A DNA stretch of 33,218 nt, taken from NCBI GenBank assembly GCA_017470505.1, contig JAFUYO010000050.1, positions 1 through 33,218 on the forward strand, written 5' to 3'. Source of the stretch: Butyrivibrio sp. Its GTDB lineage: Bacteria; Bacillota; Clostridia; Lachnospirales; Lachnospiraceae. Below the pieces are notes generated by a model. It worked only from the letters and a program-made list of their open reading frames with translations, was not told where the DNA came from and made no database searches. The translations under genes were made by a program, and so were the position numbers. Below, piece by piece: positions 7,727 through 15,775 of this stretch. Position 1 is the first letter of the stretch, and every line of letters starts with the position of its first letter.

Positions 7727-8080
7727 TCAACACTCCTTAATAGCGTTTAATATGTCCTCATTTTCGTAGGGCTTGGTGATGAACTTAAAGGCGCCGAGCC
7801 CTAATGCCTCTTTTTGTTTCTCGTCCTGGCCGGCTGCGGAGATGACGATGACTTTGGCGTCGGGGTCAAACTCCCTTATCTGCGCAAGGGCCTCAAGGCC
7901 GTTTAACTCAGGCATGGTTATGTCCATTGTCACAACATCGGGAGAGAGCTTCTTGTAGAGTTCGAATCCCTCTTTTCCGTTGATGGCTTCTGCCACAACT
8001 TCGTACCCGGAAGTCTCCAGCATATTTTTCAGCATTCTTCTTGCAACTCTGGAATCGTCAACGATAAGCACTCTCTTCAT
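7727..8080 (-). CDS. Stand-alone CheY-like response regulator
   Basis: A 117-residue single receiver domain with no output domain. The acidic pocket (Asp8, Asp9), phospho-acceptor Asp53 (VVTMDITMPELNG), Ser81 and Lys103 (FITKPY) are all present, so it should be phosphorylated and act by protein interaction, as chemotaxis CheY does. Its ATG overlaps the alr stop by 4 nt (8077-8080), so it is translated with alanine racemase. That pairing is odd for a chemotaxis protein; a chemoreceptor lies 5 kb away but no CheA is in the window, so its partner kinase is unknown. A terminator follows. Confidence 0.9.
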   Translation of the reverse strand: MKRVLIVDDSRVARRMLKNMLETSGYEVVAEAINGKEGFELYKKLSPDVVTMDITMPELNGLEALAQIREFDPDAKVIVISAAGQDEKQKEALGLGAFKFITKPYENEDILNAIKEC

Positions 8081-9258
8081 GATTGTTCCCTCCCTTCAAA
8101 TATCCTCGGCACTCTCCTGTTGATGTCGCAGGTGAGCTCATAATTAAACCTTCCGCTGAGGTCGCCCAAAAGCTCTGCAGTGATGCACTCGCCTGATACC
8201 GCATCTCTTCCTAAAATAATAACTTCATCTCCCTCTGTGACGCCGGGGATGTCTGTCACATCCACCATGAACTGGTCCATGCAGACCCTTCCAAGGATTC
8301 CGGCTCTTTTCCCTCTTATGAGGACATAGCCCTTGTTGGAGAGGCTCCTCGGATAGCCGTCTCCGTACCCAAAGGGAATTGTTGCGATCCTGGTCGGCCT
8401 TTTCGTCACAAAGGTTCCGCCGTAGCTGACAGGGGTGCCCGCGAGCACGTCCTTTACCATGACCGTGTGGCTGATGATCTCCATCACGGGCTTAAGCGAA
8501 ATAATATCTCTCGGAACTTCGTCCGATGGCCACATTCCGTACATCGTAACTCCCGCCCTGACCATGTCCATTGACGACTCGGGTATTGATATAATGCTTG
8601 CGCTGTTTGCGCAGTGCTTTATCGGGATGTGATAGCCTGAGGCCTCCTCGACGTCTTTTAAGAACTTCTTGAAGAACTCTTCCCTCTCTCTCGCATTTGT
8701 GAGGTCCTTCTCATCTGCCCTCGCAAAATGAGTGAACACGCCCTCAACAGTGATTCCCGGCAGGGCCAATACTTTTTCAAAAAAAGCTTCTCCCTCCCTG
8801 TCAGGAGTTATGCCAATCCTGCTCATCCCCGTGTCCACTGCGATGTGGACAGGCGCAGGACCACTTATATCACCCTTTTCAAGAAGGTTTAGTGCCATGT
8901 CCGATAGCTCTTTTGCCGAATCGTATCTGAAGACGGTGGGCCTGATATTCTCTTTTATCATGCGCTCGTATGCGTTTCCAAAGGTGTAGCCCAGTATCAG
9001 GATTGGCTTATTTATCCCGGCATCCCTAAGTTCAAACGCCTCCTCGCAGGTAGCTGTCGCGTATCCCCAGATGTAGTCCCTGCTCTCGAGGAATTTACCG
9101 ATGCCGACAGCGCCGTGCCCGTAGGCGTCGGTCTTGATGACAGCCATGATCTTCGTGCCCTCGGGGATGTTCCTCTTCATGGCGAGGAGATTGTCCTCGA
9201 TGGCAGATAAATCTATCTTTGCATACACCCTCGGGTGCTTATCAAATTCCGTACTCAT
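8077..9258 (-). CDS. alr: Alanine racemase
   Basis: PLP enzyme interconverting L- and D-alanine for peptidoglycan synthesis, in the cytoplasm. With the ATG at 9258 it has 393 residues, a normal length, and places the PLP lysine (VIKTDAYGHG) at residue 42, close to Lys39 of characterised enzymes. Later motifs are intact: DTGMSRIG, the HCANSASI segment, RAGVTMYG, the catalytic Tyr in PVSYGGTF and RVCMDQFMVDV. The frame is open to a TTG at 9375, which would add 39 residues without a ribosome binding site; GAGGA lies about 10 nt before the chosen ATG. It follows nnr on the same strand and overlaps the cheY-like gene, forming a three-gene operon. Confidence 0.95.
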   Translation of the reverse strand: MSTEFDKHPRVYAKIDLSAIEDNLLAMKRNIPEGTKIMAVIKTDAYGHGAVGIGKFLESRDYIWGYATATCEEAFELRDAGINKPILILGYTFGNAYERMIKENIRPTVFRYDSAKELSDMALNLLEKGDISGPAPVHIAVDTGMSRIGITPDREGEAFFEKVLALPGITVEGVFTHFARADEKDLTNAREREEFFKKFLKDVEEASGYHIPIKHCANSASIISIPESSMDMVRAGVTMYGMWPSDEVPRDIISLKPVMEIISHTVMVKDVLAGTPVSYGGTFVTKRPTRIATIPFGYGDGYPRSLSNKGYVLIRGKRAGILGRVCMDQFMVDVTDIPGVTEGDEVIILGRDAVSGECITAELLGDLSGRFNYELTCDINRRVPRIFEGREQS

Positions 9259-9399
9259 ATCATATGTGTCCTCGTAATATATAAAAATGCTGCCTGCAGC
9301 GTTCTCGCGCCTCTGCCGGTATACCCGGTCATTCATAATTCCGGGTCTTGACGCAGTAATCGGAAAATCAGGCAAGGGAAATAGTAAATTTATACTGCT

Positions 9400-10956
9400 T
9401 CAGTCCAGAACCTCAGAGAGCGCTGCCACAATATCCGTCGCAACAAGGCTGTATCTTCCGAACTTTGCAGCGGCGGCATCACCTGCTCTTCCGTGTACGT
9501 ATGCCGCTGCAGCAGCGGTGTCAAAGCCGCCCATTCCCATGGAAAGGAATGCTCCGACGATACCACTCAGAACATCGCCGCTTCCTGCGGTCGCCATTCC
9601 GTCATTTCCACTAACATTAATATATATCTTTTTCTCGTTGCTGTCAGCAACTATACTCCTTGCGTCCTTACAAAGAATGGTGGCGTGCATCTTTTTGGAG
9701 AGCTCAACAGGGTATTCCAGAAGGTGCTCCTTGCATGCCTTGACGCCCGCCTTGTAAAGCCTTGCAAACTCTCCCATGTGGGGCGTGAGGATCAGCTTTT
9801 TACCATTGGTCGCGTAGTTGCTCGTAAGCCGATACAGCTTCTCATCTCCCGCTATCAGGTTAAGGGCGTCCGCATCGAGGATCATGGACTTGTCGTAGTC
9901 AGAGAGCATCACATACATGAGCTCCGCCCCCTTGCCCTCACACCCTATCCCGGGGCCGACGACAGCCTGGGTTGACCATTCCATCGCCTTTTTGAGCTTG
10001 TCCCTCACAGGCTCATAGTCCTCGTACACATCGAGAATAGCTTCCGGCAAAAGAGCTCTGACAGCCTCTGCATTTTCTATCGCGGTAAAAACCCTCACCA
10101 TGCCCGCTCCCGCTTTGAGCGCAGCTGATGCAGAAAGGATGCAGGCTCCGCTTATGTCCTTTGAACCGGCTACAACCAGTACTTTCCCATTTGTTCCCTT
10201 GTTGGCATCGCGCTTCCTCACCGGCAACAGGTCCTTAACCTCGCCGTCGTAGTACACAGCGGCAGGAGGTTTCTGCAAAAAGCTCTCCTCTGTTATTCCG
10301 ACATCGCAAACTGTGACTTCACCTGAATACTCACAGCCGGGGTATAGGATGTGGCCGATCTTTTTAAAATTAAAGGTGACCGTCTCATCTGCCAGAACGG
10401 CTTCTCCCAACACCTGCCCGGTATCGGAGGACAGTCCCGTCGGAATGTCAACCGATATGACCCGGACATCGCTTCCCATTTTGTTTTTGCACTCATTTAT
10501 ATAGGCAGCGGCTTTCAGATAGTCGCCGGAGAGCGGGCGCGACAACCCCACTCCCAAAAGAGCATCCACATACACGTCATAATCCCTGTCCGCGGCCAGG
10601 GAGAAAAATGAACCTGCGGGCTTTGGCGTAATCCCGTAGTTCTCAGCAATCTTCAGCTGTTTCAGACACAGGTCGGTATATTTTGTGGGGTCGCCTGCTG
10701 TGCAGAGAGTCACCTCGTACCCGCGCTGCTTCAGAATCCTGGCTGCGCAGATGCCATCTCCGCCGTTGTTCCCTGTCCCCGCAAGGATGAGGACCCTGTA
10801 CCTTCTGCCGGGATTTCTTTTGCTGCGCCACAAATCTATCCTGTCACAGACAAAAAGAGCTGCCCTCTCCATCAAAACCTCAGAAGACACTCCGAAGTGC
10901 TCGGATGTGTTTCTGTCATAGATCTTCATCTCATTTGCTGAAACTGCGTATTTCAT
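9400..10956 (-). CDS. nnr: Bifunctional NAD(P)H-hydrate epimerase/dehydratase
   Basis: A 518-residue metabolite-repair enzyme. The N-terminal YjeF_N (NnrE) domain (about 1-220) epimerises R- to S-NAD(P)HX; visible motifs are LILAGTGNNGGDG, DALLGVGLSRP and SVDIPTGLSSDTG. The C-terminal ribokinase-like (NnrD) domain (about 235-515) dehydrates S-NAD(P)HX; visible motifs are VLVVAGSKDISGA, VVGPGIG, LILTPHMGEFARL and SGNDGMATAGSGDVLSG. Both active sites look intact and the length is normal for the fused form. GGGGGG lies close upstream of the ATG. It is the first gene of the nnr-alr-cheY operon, an order in which nnr and alr are often neighbours in bacteria. Confidence 0.95.
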   Translation of the reverse strand: MKYAVSANEMKIYDRNTSEHFGVSSEVLMERAALFVCDRIDLWRSKRNPGRRYRVLILAGTGNNGGDGICAARILKQRGYEVTLCTAGDPTKYTDLCLKQLKIAENYGITPKPAGSFFSLAADRDYDVYVDALLGVGLSRPLSGDYLKAAAYINECKNKMGSDVRVISVDIPTGLSSDTGQVLGEAVLADETVTFNFKKIGHILYPGCEYSGEVTVCDVGITEESFLQKPPAAVYYDGEVKDLLPVRKRDANKGTNGKVLVVAGSKDISGACILSASAALKAGAGMVRVFTAIENAEAVRALLPEAILDVYEDYEPVRDKLKKAMEWSTQAVVGPGIGCEGKGAELMYVMLSDYDKSMILDADALNLIAGDEKLYRLTSNYATNGKKLILTPHMGEFARLYKAGVKACKEHLLEYPVELSKKMHATILCKDARSIVADSNEKKIYINVSGNDGMATAGSGDVLSGIVGAFLSMGMGGFDTAAAAAYVHGRAGDAAAAKFGRYSLVATDIVAALSEVLD

Positions 10957-11001
10957 AGCCTGCCCCCCGGGTCTGTATCCCGCTATACTGTTATACTCAT
11001 T

Positions 11002-11020
11002 AACGGAATGCTATTCCGTT
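11002..11020. promoter_or_regulatory. Palindrome upstream of nnr
   Basis: AACGGAAT (11002-11009), a 3-nt gap and ATTCCGTT (11013-11020) form a perfect 8-bp inverted repeat about 46 bp upstream of the nnr start. It lies where the nnr promoter should be, between it and the terminator of the rex operon. It could be an operator or a small hairpin; no T-tract follows on the minus strand. Confidence 0.4.
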
Positions 11021-11031
11021 TTCGAGTATAA

Positions 11032-11055
11032 AAAGGCCGCCCAATGGCAGCCTTT
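11032..11055 (-). terminator. Terminator of the rex operon
   Basis: A 10-bp stem with one G-T pair (GGCAGCCTTT 11046-11055 with AAAGGCCGCC 11032-11041, loop CAAT) followed on the minus strand by TTTTTAT. It lies about 50 bp after the coiled-coil gene. Confidence 0.85.
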
Positions 11056-11101
11056 ACATTTTTTAAGTTGCTGTTTGCGCCTTGCGGCACTCCCGGCAGA
11101 C

Positions 11102-11761
11102 TCATTCTACATATTCTTCCCCGCTATCCACCGGTCTTCTGATAGGGTGCCTGCGGTTGGGGTCATACTTCATATCAAAAATATCTATAACTTCAGGGCC
11201 GAAAATCTGGTGCATGTACGAGTAGAGGTTATAGTTCTCCATCTCAGCCTCCTGAAGCCTTATCACGTTCTTCTTGAGCTCAACCCTGACCTGTGAAATC
11301 CACTCATCGAGCCCCTTTATGTAATCTGTATTCTCATGAAGGGTGCTGTAGCATACCTTCATGGTCTCTATCATAAGTTTGTAATCGACATCATAGATTT
11401 CCCGGGAAAGATCAAGCAGCTCGTCGTCGTGGTTCTCAAGCTTTTCATTGCACTCGCCTATAAGCCTTGTCCGCTCGGAAATCTCCTTTTCTATAGCGGG
11501 ACTGCCACCGGATTTGTTGGCCTGATCCCTCAGCGGCACTATCTCCGAGAGAAGTGTCTTTTTCAGCTTCTTGATCTTCTTGGTCTCCATTCGGATCTTG
11601 CCGTCACGCTCAACCAGAGAATTGAGCTTGTCCGACAGCTCAACAATCTCCGGAGTCATCTCGGTCTGCGTAAAAAGCTGATGCCATTTATTATCCAGCG
11701 TAAGGATGGGAATACTCTTTCCCTCCAGCGCGGACATGTAAGCTTCATCGTCTCTAGCCAT
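11102..11761 (-). CDS. Coiled-coil protein encoded after rex
   Basis: A 219-residue soluble, highly charged protein. The N-terminus (SALEGKSIPILTLDNKWHQL) is followed by a long helical, coiled-coil region (about 35-135; KIKKLKKTLLSEIVPLRDQ) and a more globular C-terminal third with EMENYNLYSYMHQIFGPEVI, ending in a Pro/Arg-rich tail. No enzyme motif is visible and I do not recognise a characterised family. The ATG has AGAGG 6 nt before it and lies 12 bp after the rex stop, so the two are one operon. The pairing may mean a redox-linked or structural role, but nothing in the sequence shows this. Confidence 0.75.
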   Translation of the reverse strand: MARDDEAYMSALEGKSIPILTLDNKWHQLFTQTEMTPEIVELSDKLNSLVERDGKIRMETKKIKKLKKTLLSEIVPLRDQANKSGGSPAIEKEISERTRLIGECNEKLENHDDELLDLSREIYDVDYKLMIETMKVCYSTLHENTDYIKGLDEWISQVRVELKKNVIRLQEAEMENYNLYSYMHQIFGPEVIDIFDMKYDPNRRHPIRRPVDSGEEYVE

Positions 11762-11773
11762 CAGGACCTCTCA

Positions 11774-12418
11774 TTAAGGTTTTAAAGTCTTTTCATACCT
11801 GTCTATATTATACGATAATTTCATCAAACTGTCAGATAAATGTACATTTTCTACCTGAATATTGTCAGGAACCTCGAGGTCGACGTGGGCAAAATTCCAG
11901 ATGGCCTTGATCCCGCACGAAGTCAGCCTCTGCGCCATAGGCACAGCCTGCTCCTTGGGGATTGTGAGCACAGCTATCTCTATCCCGTTCTCTCTTATAA
12001 AGTCCTCGACCTCATCCACAGGCCTCACCTCGACATCTCTGATCTTAGTCCCGTAGAGCTCGGGGTTACAGTCAAAGGCCCCCTTGAAGACAAAGCCCCG
12101 CCTCGTAAAATTGGTGTATCCCGCAATCGCCTTGCCAAGGTGTCCTGTCCCGATAATAACGAGCGAATGCTGCCTGTCAAGTCCAAGGATCTTGCCGATC
12201 TCGTCGTAGAGATACTCCACGTTGTAGCCGTATCCCTGCTGACCAAAGCCACCGAAATTGTTAAAGTCCTGCCTGATCTGTGACGCAGTGACCTTCATTA
12301 TGTCACTGAGCTCCTGCGATGAGATTCTCTCAACACCACGCTCTTTAAGGTCTCCCAAGTATCTGAAGTATCTCGGCAGCCTGCTGATCACCGCCTGAGA
12401 AATCTCTTTTTCCGCCAT
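11774..12418 (-). CDS. rex: Redox-sensing transcriptional repressor Rex
   Basis: A 214-residue repressor that senses the NADH/NAD+ ratio and controls fermentation and energy genes. The N-terminal winged helix (about 1-80) carries RLPRYFRYLGDL, SSQELSDIMKVTASQIRQDF and the FGGFGQQGYGYNV segment. The Rossmann domain begins LVIIGTGHLGKAIAGY and includes FDCNPELYGTKI and the C-terminal domain-swapped helix (HLSDSLMKLSYNIDRYE). All landmarks are present and the length is standard. GGAG lies 9 nt upstream of the ATG. The promoter (12605-12633) is separated from this site by a 145-bp inserted element, so rex mRNA carries an unusual structured leader. Confidence 0.96.
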   Translation of the reverse strand: MAEKEISQAVISRLPRYFRYLGDLKERGVERISSQELSDIMKVTASQIRQDFNNFGGFGQQGYGYNVEYLYDEIGKILGLDRQHSLVIIGTGHLGKAIAGYTNFTRRGFVFKGAFDCNPELYGTKIRDVEVRPVDEVEDFIRENGIEIAVLTIPKEQAVPMAQRLTSCGIKAIWNFAHVDLEVPDNIQVENVHLSDSLMKLSYNIDRYEKTLKP

Positions 12419-12441
12419 AATCTTATCTCCGATAAATAAAC

Positions 12442-12586
12442 GTAACTATTCAGAGCCAAGACTCGGAAACGCCCGCGTTTCCTCGTTGTCGGATATCCGC
12501 CAAATGAAAACATTTAAAAATGCATCTGCCCGAGCGGGCTCGGCATCTGCATTTTCAAATGTTTTCGCTTGGCTCTGAATAGTTAC
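12442..12586. mobile_element. 145-bp MITE-like element with 8-bp target duplication
   Basis: The ends are a perfect 19-bp inverted repeat, GTAACTATTCAGAGCCAAG (12442-12460) and its complement (12568-12586). Immediately outside are identical 8-bp direct repeats AAATAAAC (12434-12441 and 12587-12594), a target-site duplication. Inside, a second imperfect inverted repeat (about 12505-12565) centres on CGAGCGGGCTCG. There is no ORF. GTAA ends plus an 8-bp duplication fit an IS66-type non-autonomous element (family inference). It lies in the rex 5' leader. Confidence 0.88.
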
Positions 12587-12604
12587 AAATAAACTACAAT
12601 AAAT

Positions 12605-12633
12605 ATTTTATCTGTCTGTTAAATACATGTCAA
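12605..12633 (-). promoter_or_regulatory. Sigma-70-type promoter of rex
   Basis: On the minus strand a consensus TTGACA (12633-12628), a 17-nt spacer and TAAAAT (12610-12605). The expected start point near 12598 lies just before the inserted element, so the element is transcribed as rex leader RNA. Confidence 0.7.
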
Positions 12634-12655
12634 TACAAAATCAGAGCCAAAAAAA

Positions 12656-12687
12656 CCTCTGACCACGCGGTTTTCGGTGATCAGAGG
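12656..12687 (-). terminator. Terminator of the chemoreceptor gene
   Basis: An 11-bp stem with one G-T pair (CCTCTGACCAC 12656-12666 with GTGATCAGAGG 12677-12687, 10-nt loop) followed on the minus strand by seven T. It ends the chemoreceptor transcript and lies 23 bp before the rex -35 box. Confidence 0.9.
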
Positions 12688-12729
12688 CAGTTGTAAAAAA
12701 ATATATATTCCGAAGTTTTGAAGATGCTA

Positions 12730-14454
12730 TCAGGGCTTGAAATAACTTATCGCATCCTGCATACCCGAAGCGAGTTCCTGAAGCTTACCTGCGGACTCTG
12801 TGATGATCTGGAATGTCGCGTTGAGCTCCTGCATGGAGGCGTTGGTCTCCTCTGTGGATGCCGCGTTCTCCTCCGAGATTGCAGAGAGGTCTGATATGAT
12901 CTCGACCAGCTTGTCCTTGGCGTTTCCGAGCTCTCCTATGTGAGCCGCAATGCTGTCGGTGCTGCTTGAAACATTATCAACATTTGTCTCCATGCTCTGC
13001 ATGTTGTTTCTGGTATCATCCAGCTGCTCTGCCTGCTGCTCAAAGTTGGCATTGAGCTTCTGCATTACTTCTACTGATGCCTCAGAATCAGCAACCAGTC
13101 TCTCGACGATCTTCTTGATCTCCTCAGCTGAATTGCTGGACTGAACAGCCAGCTGTCCTATCTCGGTTGCAACAACGGCAAAGCCCTTGCCCGCATCTCC
13201 CGCTCTCGCCGCCTCAATACTTGCATTGAGTGAAAGAAGATTTGTCTGTGACGCGATCTCCGTGATAGCCTGTGAGAACTTGGAAATTTCTTTTGCCGAC
13301 TCGTTTGTGGAATCTATGGTCTGCCCGATTTCCCTGACTGAATTCTGAACCTCGCTGCTCTGCTCGATCAGCTTGTTGAGTGCGCTCATGGCTGCCTCAC
13401 AGGATGCCTTCATCTCCCCTGCGTATGCGTTGAGTTCCTCTACGTTCTCGGCTACCTCATCGATATCTCTTCCGATGTTCTGGGTGTTGCCGGCAGCGCT
13501 CTCTACGCTCTCAGCCTGTGATACCGCTCCCTTGGAAATCTCATCTACAGCCTGTGAAACCTGGCTGGATGCGGTGGATGCCTGGGATGCGGAATCCGAA
13601 AGATCTGCTCCGGAGCGCTTCAGTTCACTTGACATATCCATCGTGGTCCTGATGACTTCGCCAAGCTTACTTGAGAGCATCTGTGCTCCGTCGGCGAGCA
13701 TACCGATCTCATCATCTCTCGCAATTGCGCTCTGATCTATATTGAGCTTGAGTTCTCCGTGTGAGAGATGCCCGAGTTCTTCTGCGATGGCTCTCATCTT
13801 GACTGAAGTCTTGTTGGCAATTACTAATCCGACAATCGAAAGAGCTATTGCCAGGATAGCAGAAATTGCAACCATTCCCATGACAATCCTTCTAATGCCG
13901 TTTTCTACGCTGTCATATTCTCTGCCGGCATAAACCATTCCGACAACGGATCCGTCGGAATTATACATAGGAGAGTAATAACATGAAAAATTCTCGGTTG
14001 CTCCCGCCGGTATGGTCTTTTCTACATAGTATTCCGATTTCTGGCTGAGTACTTTATTTGCAACCGTATCTGAGATCGTATATCCTGTTGCCTTGCTGCC
14101 GTTCTGGCCAATCATTGTCGTTATAACTCTCTCTTTGCCATAGAATAAAGAGTAATCGATTCCTGTCTTTGCCTTGAGCTCATCCATGATGTTTTCATAC
14201 TCTTCCATGATGTTCTCGCCGCCCTTATAGACAACTCCGTTCTCCATGGTCCAGTCGCCGTCCCATACTGTAGCCATCTCACTGGCCAGCTGCTCAACAG
14301 CAATCTTCAGTTCCTCTTCCACCAGACTGGTATAAGTATTGCCAATCTCAACCGCGCTTATGATAGTGAGCACCGCCGAAATACCGATTATCGCGCATAT
14401 CGCTGCGATTATAAGCTTGGTTACCAGTTTACCGTTCCTGACTTTTTGTTCCAT
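12730..14454 (-). CDS. Methyl-accepting chemotaxis protein, single Cache sensor
   Basis: A 574-residue transmembrane chemoreceptor. Membrane segment 1 (about 10-35, [19 protein letters not shown]), an extracytoplasmic Cache-like domain (about 38-185, including [20 protein letters not shown]), membrane segment 2 (about 190-215), a HAMP linker, and the signalling helices. The CheA/CheW-binding tip is canonical ([20 protein letters not shown], then [15 protein letters not shown]). I choose the ATG at 14454, with AAGGAGG 9 nt upstream; the frame runs 8 codons further without a site. The ligand is unknown. It is transcribed alone and ends at a strong terminator. It implies motility or a chemosensory array, though no che or flagellar cluster is in the window. 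Confidence 0.95.
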   Translation of the reverse strand: MEQKVRNGKLVTKLIIAAICAIIGISAVLTIISAVEIGNTYTSLVEEELKIAVEQLASEMATVWDGDWTMENGVVYKGGENIMEEYENIMDELKAKTGIDYSLFYGKERVITTMIGQNGSKATGYTISDTVANKVLSQKSEYYVEKTIPAGATENFSCYYSPMYNSDGSVVGMVYAGREYDSVENGIRRIVMGMVAISAILAIALSIVGLVIANKTSVKMRAIAEELGHLSHGELKLNIDQSAIARDDEIGMLADGAQMLSSKLGEVIRTTMDMSSELKRSGADLSDSASQASTASSQVSQAVDEISKGAVSQAESVESAAGNTQNIGRDIDEVAENVEELNAYAGEMKASCEAAMSALNKLIEQSSEVQNSVREIGQTIDSTNESAKEISKFSQAITEIASQTNLLSLNASIEAARAGDAGKGFAVVATEIGQLAVQSSNSAEEIKKIVERLVADSEASVEVMQKLNANFEQQAEQLDDTRNNMQSMETNVDNVSSSTDSIAAHIGELGNAKDKLVEIISDLSAISEENAASTEETNASMQELNATFQIITESAGKLQELASGMQDAISYFKP

Positions 14455-14658
14455 ACTGAAGCTACCTCCTTGTTGCAAAAAATGTCAAAGCGCAAGGGAG
14501 ATTTTTATGTCAAACATCGGTACGTTTCTCCCCTGACAAAATAATTATAAGAAAATTATACATTATCATCAGCAAAATGACCTAACAAGTTTATTAAATT
14601 TTGATTAAAACGACACGAAATTAAGTTCCAACGCAGAATTTTTAGTTCCCGGGTAGTC

Positions 14659-14681
14659 ACAGGAGTCACATGGGCTCCTGT
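14659..14681 (+). promoter_or_regulatory. Hairpin in the leader region of the TRIC gene
   Basis: ACAGGAG (14659-14665) pairs with CTCCTGT (14675-14681) around a 9-nt loop. It lies about 80 bp upstream of the leader ORF in the gap between the divergent chemoreceptor and TRIC genes. No T-tract follows, so it is more likely a leader structure than a terminator. Confidence 0.35.
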
Positions 14682-14763
14682 AGAGGTTTACTTTTAGGAG
14701 CAAATACTTTATTATTTTGCATATCGCCTGTTACTTTATTTTAAAAAAGGAGATATCAAAGAT

Positions 14764-14808
14764 ATGGAATATAGAGATTACATGGTAAGGGCCACGGCGG
14801 GGAATTAA
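14764..14808 (+). CDS. 14-codon leader ORF ahead of the TRIC gene
   Basis: The ORF reads MEYRDYMVRATAGN and stop. It has AAAGGAG about 11 nt upstream, a better site than many genes here, and its TAA (14806-14808) lies one base before the ATG of the TRIC gene. This arrangement suggests translational coupling or a leader peptide. No run of a single amino acid points to classical attenuation. It may also be a chance ORF that uses the TRIC leader. Confidence 0.4.
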   Translation: MEYRDYMVRATAGN

Positions 14809-14809
14809 T

Positions 14810-15460
14810 ATGACATCGACAATAATGATGGTAATTGAATATACAGGTATCATCGCCTTCGCGATATCGGGTGCCGTGGTTGCCGCCAAGAAGGACATGG
14901 ATATCTTCGGGATCAACCTACTCGCACTCGTGACTGCGACAGGCGGAGGTCTCATCAGGGACCTCATAATAGATGTGACACCTCCCGCAATGTTTGTAAA
15001 TCCTGCCTACACTCTCATCACACTGATAACCGCGAACGTAGCTTTCCTGGTGATGTATCTGCACAAGCCCGTTCCCAAGGGAATCACCCCTGTCTATGAC
15101 TCTCTTCTGTTCTGGCTCGACACACTCGGACTTGCAGCCTTCACTGTGGATGGGGCATTTTCAGGGATTCATCACGGGTACGGCGACAATCTCTTTTTAG
15201 TTGCTTTCGTGGGAATCGTGACCGGAATTGGCGGAGGTATTATCAGGGACATCTTCGCCGACAAGGTGCCGGCGGTATTTATTAAGCACGTCTATGCTAT
15301 AGCCTGCATCGCAGGCTCAGTCGTACTGGTTATTTTGTGGAAGTACACCGGGAGCGAGCTCTTAAGCTCACTCGCCGGCTTTTTTACCATTGTGGTGCTC
15401 CGCTTCATGGCCATGCACTTCAAGTGGAATCTCCCCACCGTGCACCTGCACGACGAGTGA
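14810..15460 (+). CDS. TRIC/UPF0126 (YicG-like) membrane channel protein
   Basis: A 216-residue integral membrane protein with about seven hydrophobic helices built as two inverted halves. Each half carries the family signature, GGGLIRDLI (about residue 46) and GGGIIRDIF (about 143); the first helix contains GIIAFAISGAVVAAKKDMDI, also typical. Prokaryotic TRIC proteins form trimeric cation channels; the physiological substrate of this subfamily is not settled. GGGG lies about 9 nt before the ATG. A 14-codon ORF with its own ribosome binding site ends one base upstream, so translation may be coupled. It converges with aguB across a 315-bp gap filled by a palindromic element. Confidence 0.92.
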   Translation: MTSTIMMVIEYTGIIAFAISGAVVAAKKDMDIFGINLLALVTATGGGLIRDLIIDVTPPAMFVNPAYTLITLITANVAFLVMYLHKPVPKGITPVYDSLLFWLDTLGLAAFTVDGAFSGIHHGYGDNLFLVAFVGIVTGIGGGIIRDIFADKVPAVFIKHVYAIACIAGSVVLVILWKYTGSELLSSLAGFFTIVVLRFMAMHFKWNLPTVHLHDE

Positions 15461-15511
15461 TGCCGCACCGGCCAATCAAATTTCCCCGGCGTAATGACTC
15501 GTTCCAGGGCA

Positions 15512-15746
15512 TTTTTCTCTATTTGAGATTTTATTATTTTTTTGACCCTTTTTACGCTTTTTTCAAGCTGTTTTCAAAGCTGTTTTTCACTATATTGCCT
15601 TTTAAAAAAATTTTGCCCCCTGAAACGCAATTTCAGGGATCAAATTTTTATCGTGATTGCCATATAGAGAAAACGCATGTAAATACATCCCGTCAAAACC
15701 GCCTAAAAGGGTCAAAAATTTATCAGAACCCCTATATAGTGAAAAA
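15512..15746. repeat. Eight-box palindromic element, copy 1 (3' of aguB)
   Basis: Boxes in order: TTTTTCTCTATTTG (15512, degenerate), TTTGACCCTTTT (15541), TTTTTCACTATAT (15583), CCCCCTGAAA (15616), TTTCAGGGATCAAA (15631), ATATAGAGAAAA (15662), AAAAGGGTCAAA (15705), ATATAGTGAAAAA (15734). The second four mirror the first four, so the whole can fold as one long interrupted hairpin. It ends 30 bp past the aguB stop and fills the TRIC-aguB gap. The spacing matches copies 2 and 3 to within 1-2 bp. Confidence 0.8.
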
Positions 15747-15775
15747 CGAGAGCTTGATTCAGATGAGCGCCGAAC

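Noticed and set aside
9259-9375. N-terminal 39-residue extension of alanine racemase from a TTG
   Set aside because: No ribosome binding site; the shorter start places the PLP lysine where it is in characterised enzymes.
13373-13735. Plus-strand ORF of 120 codons
   Set aside because: Antisense to the conserved signalling helices of the chemoreceptor.
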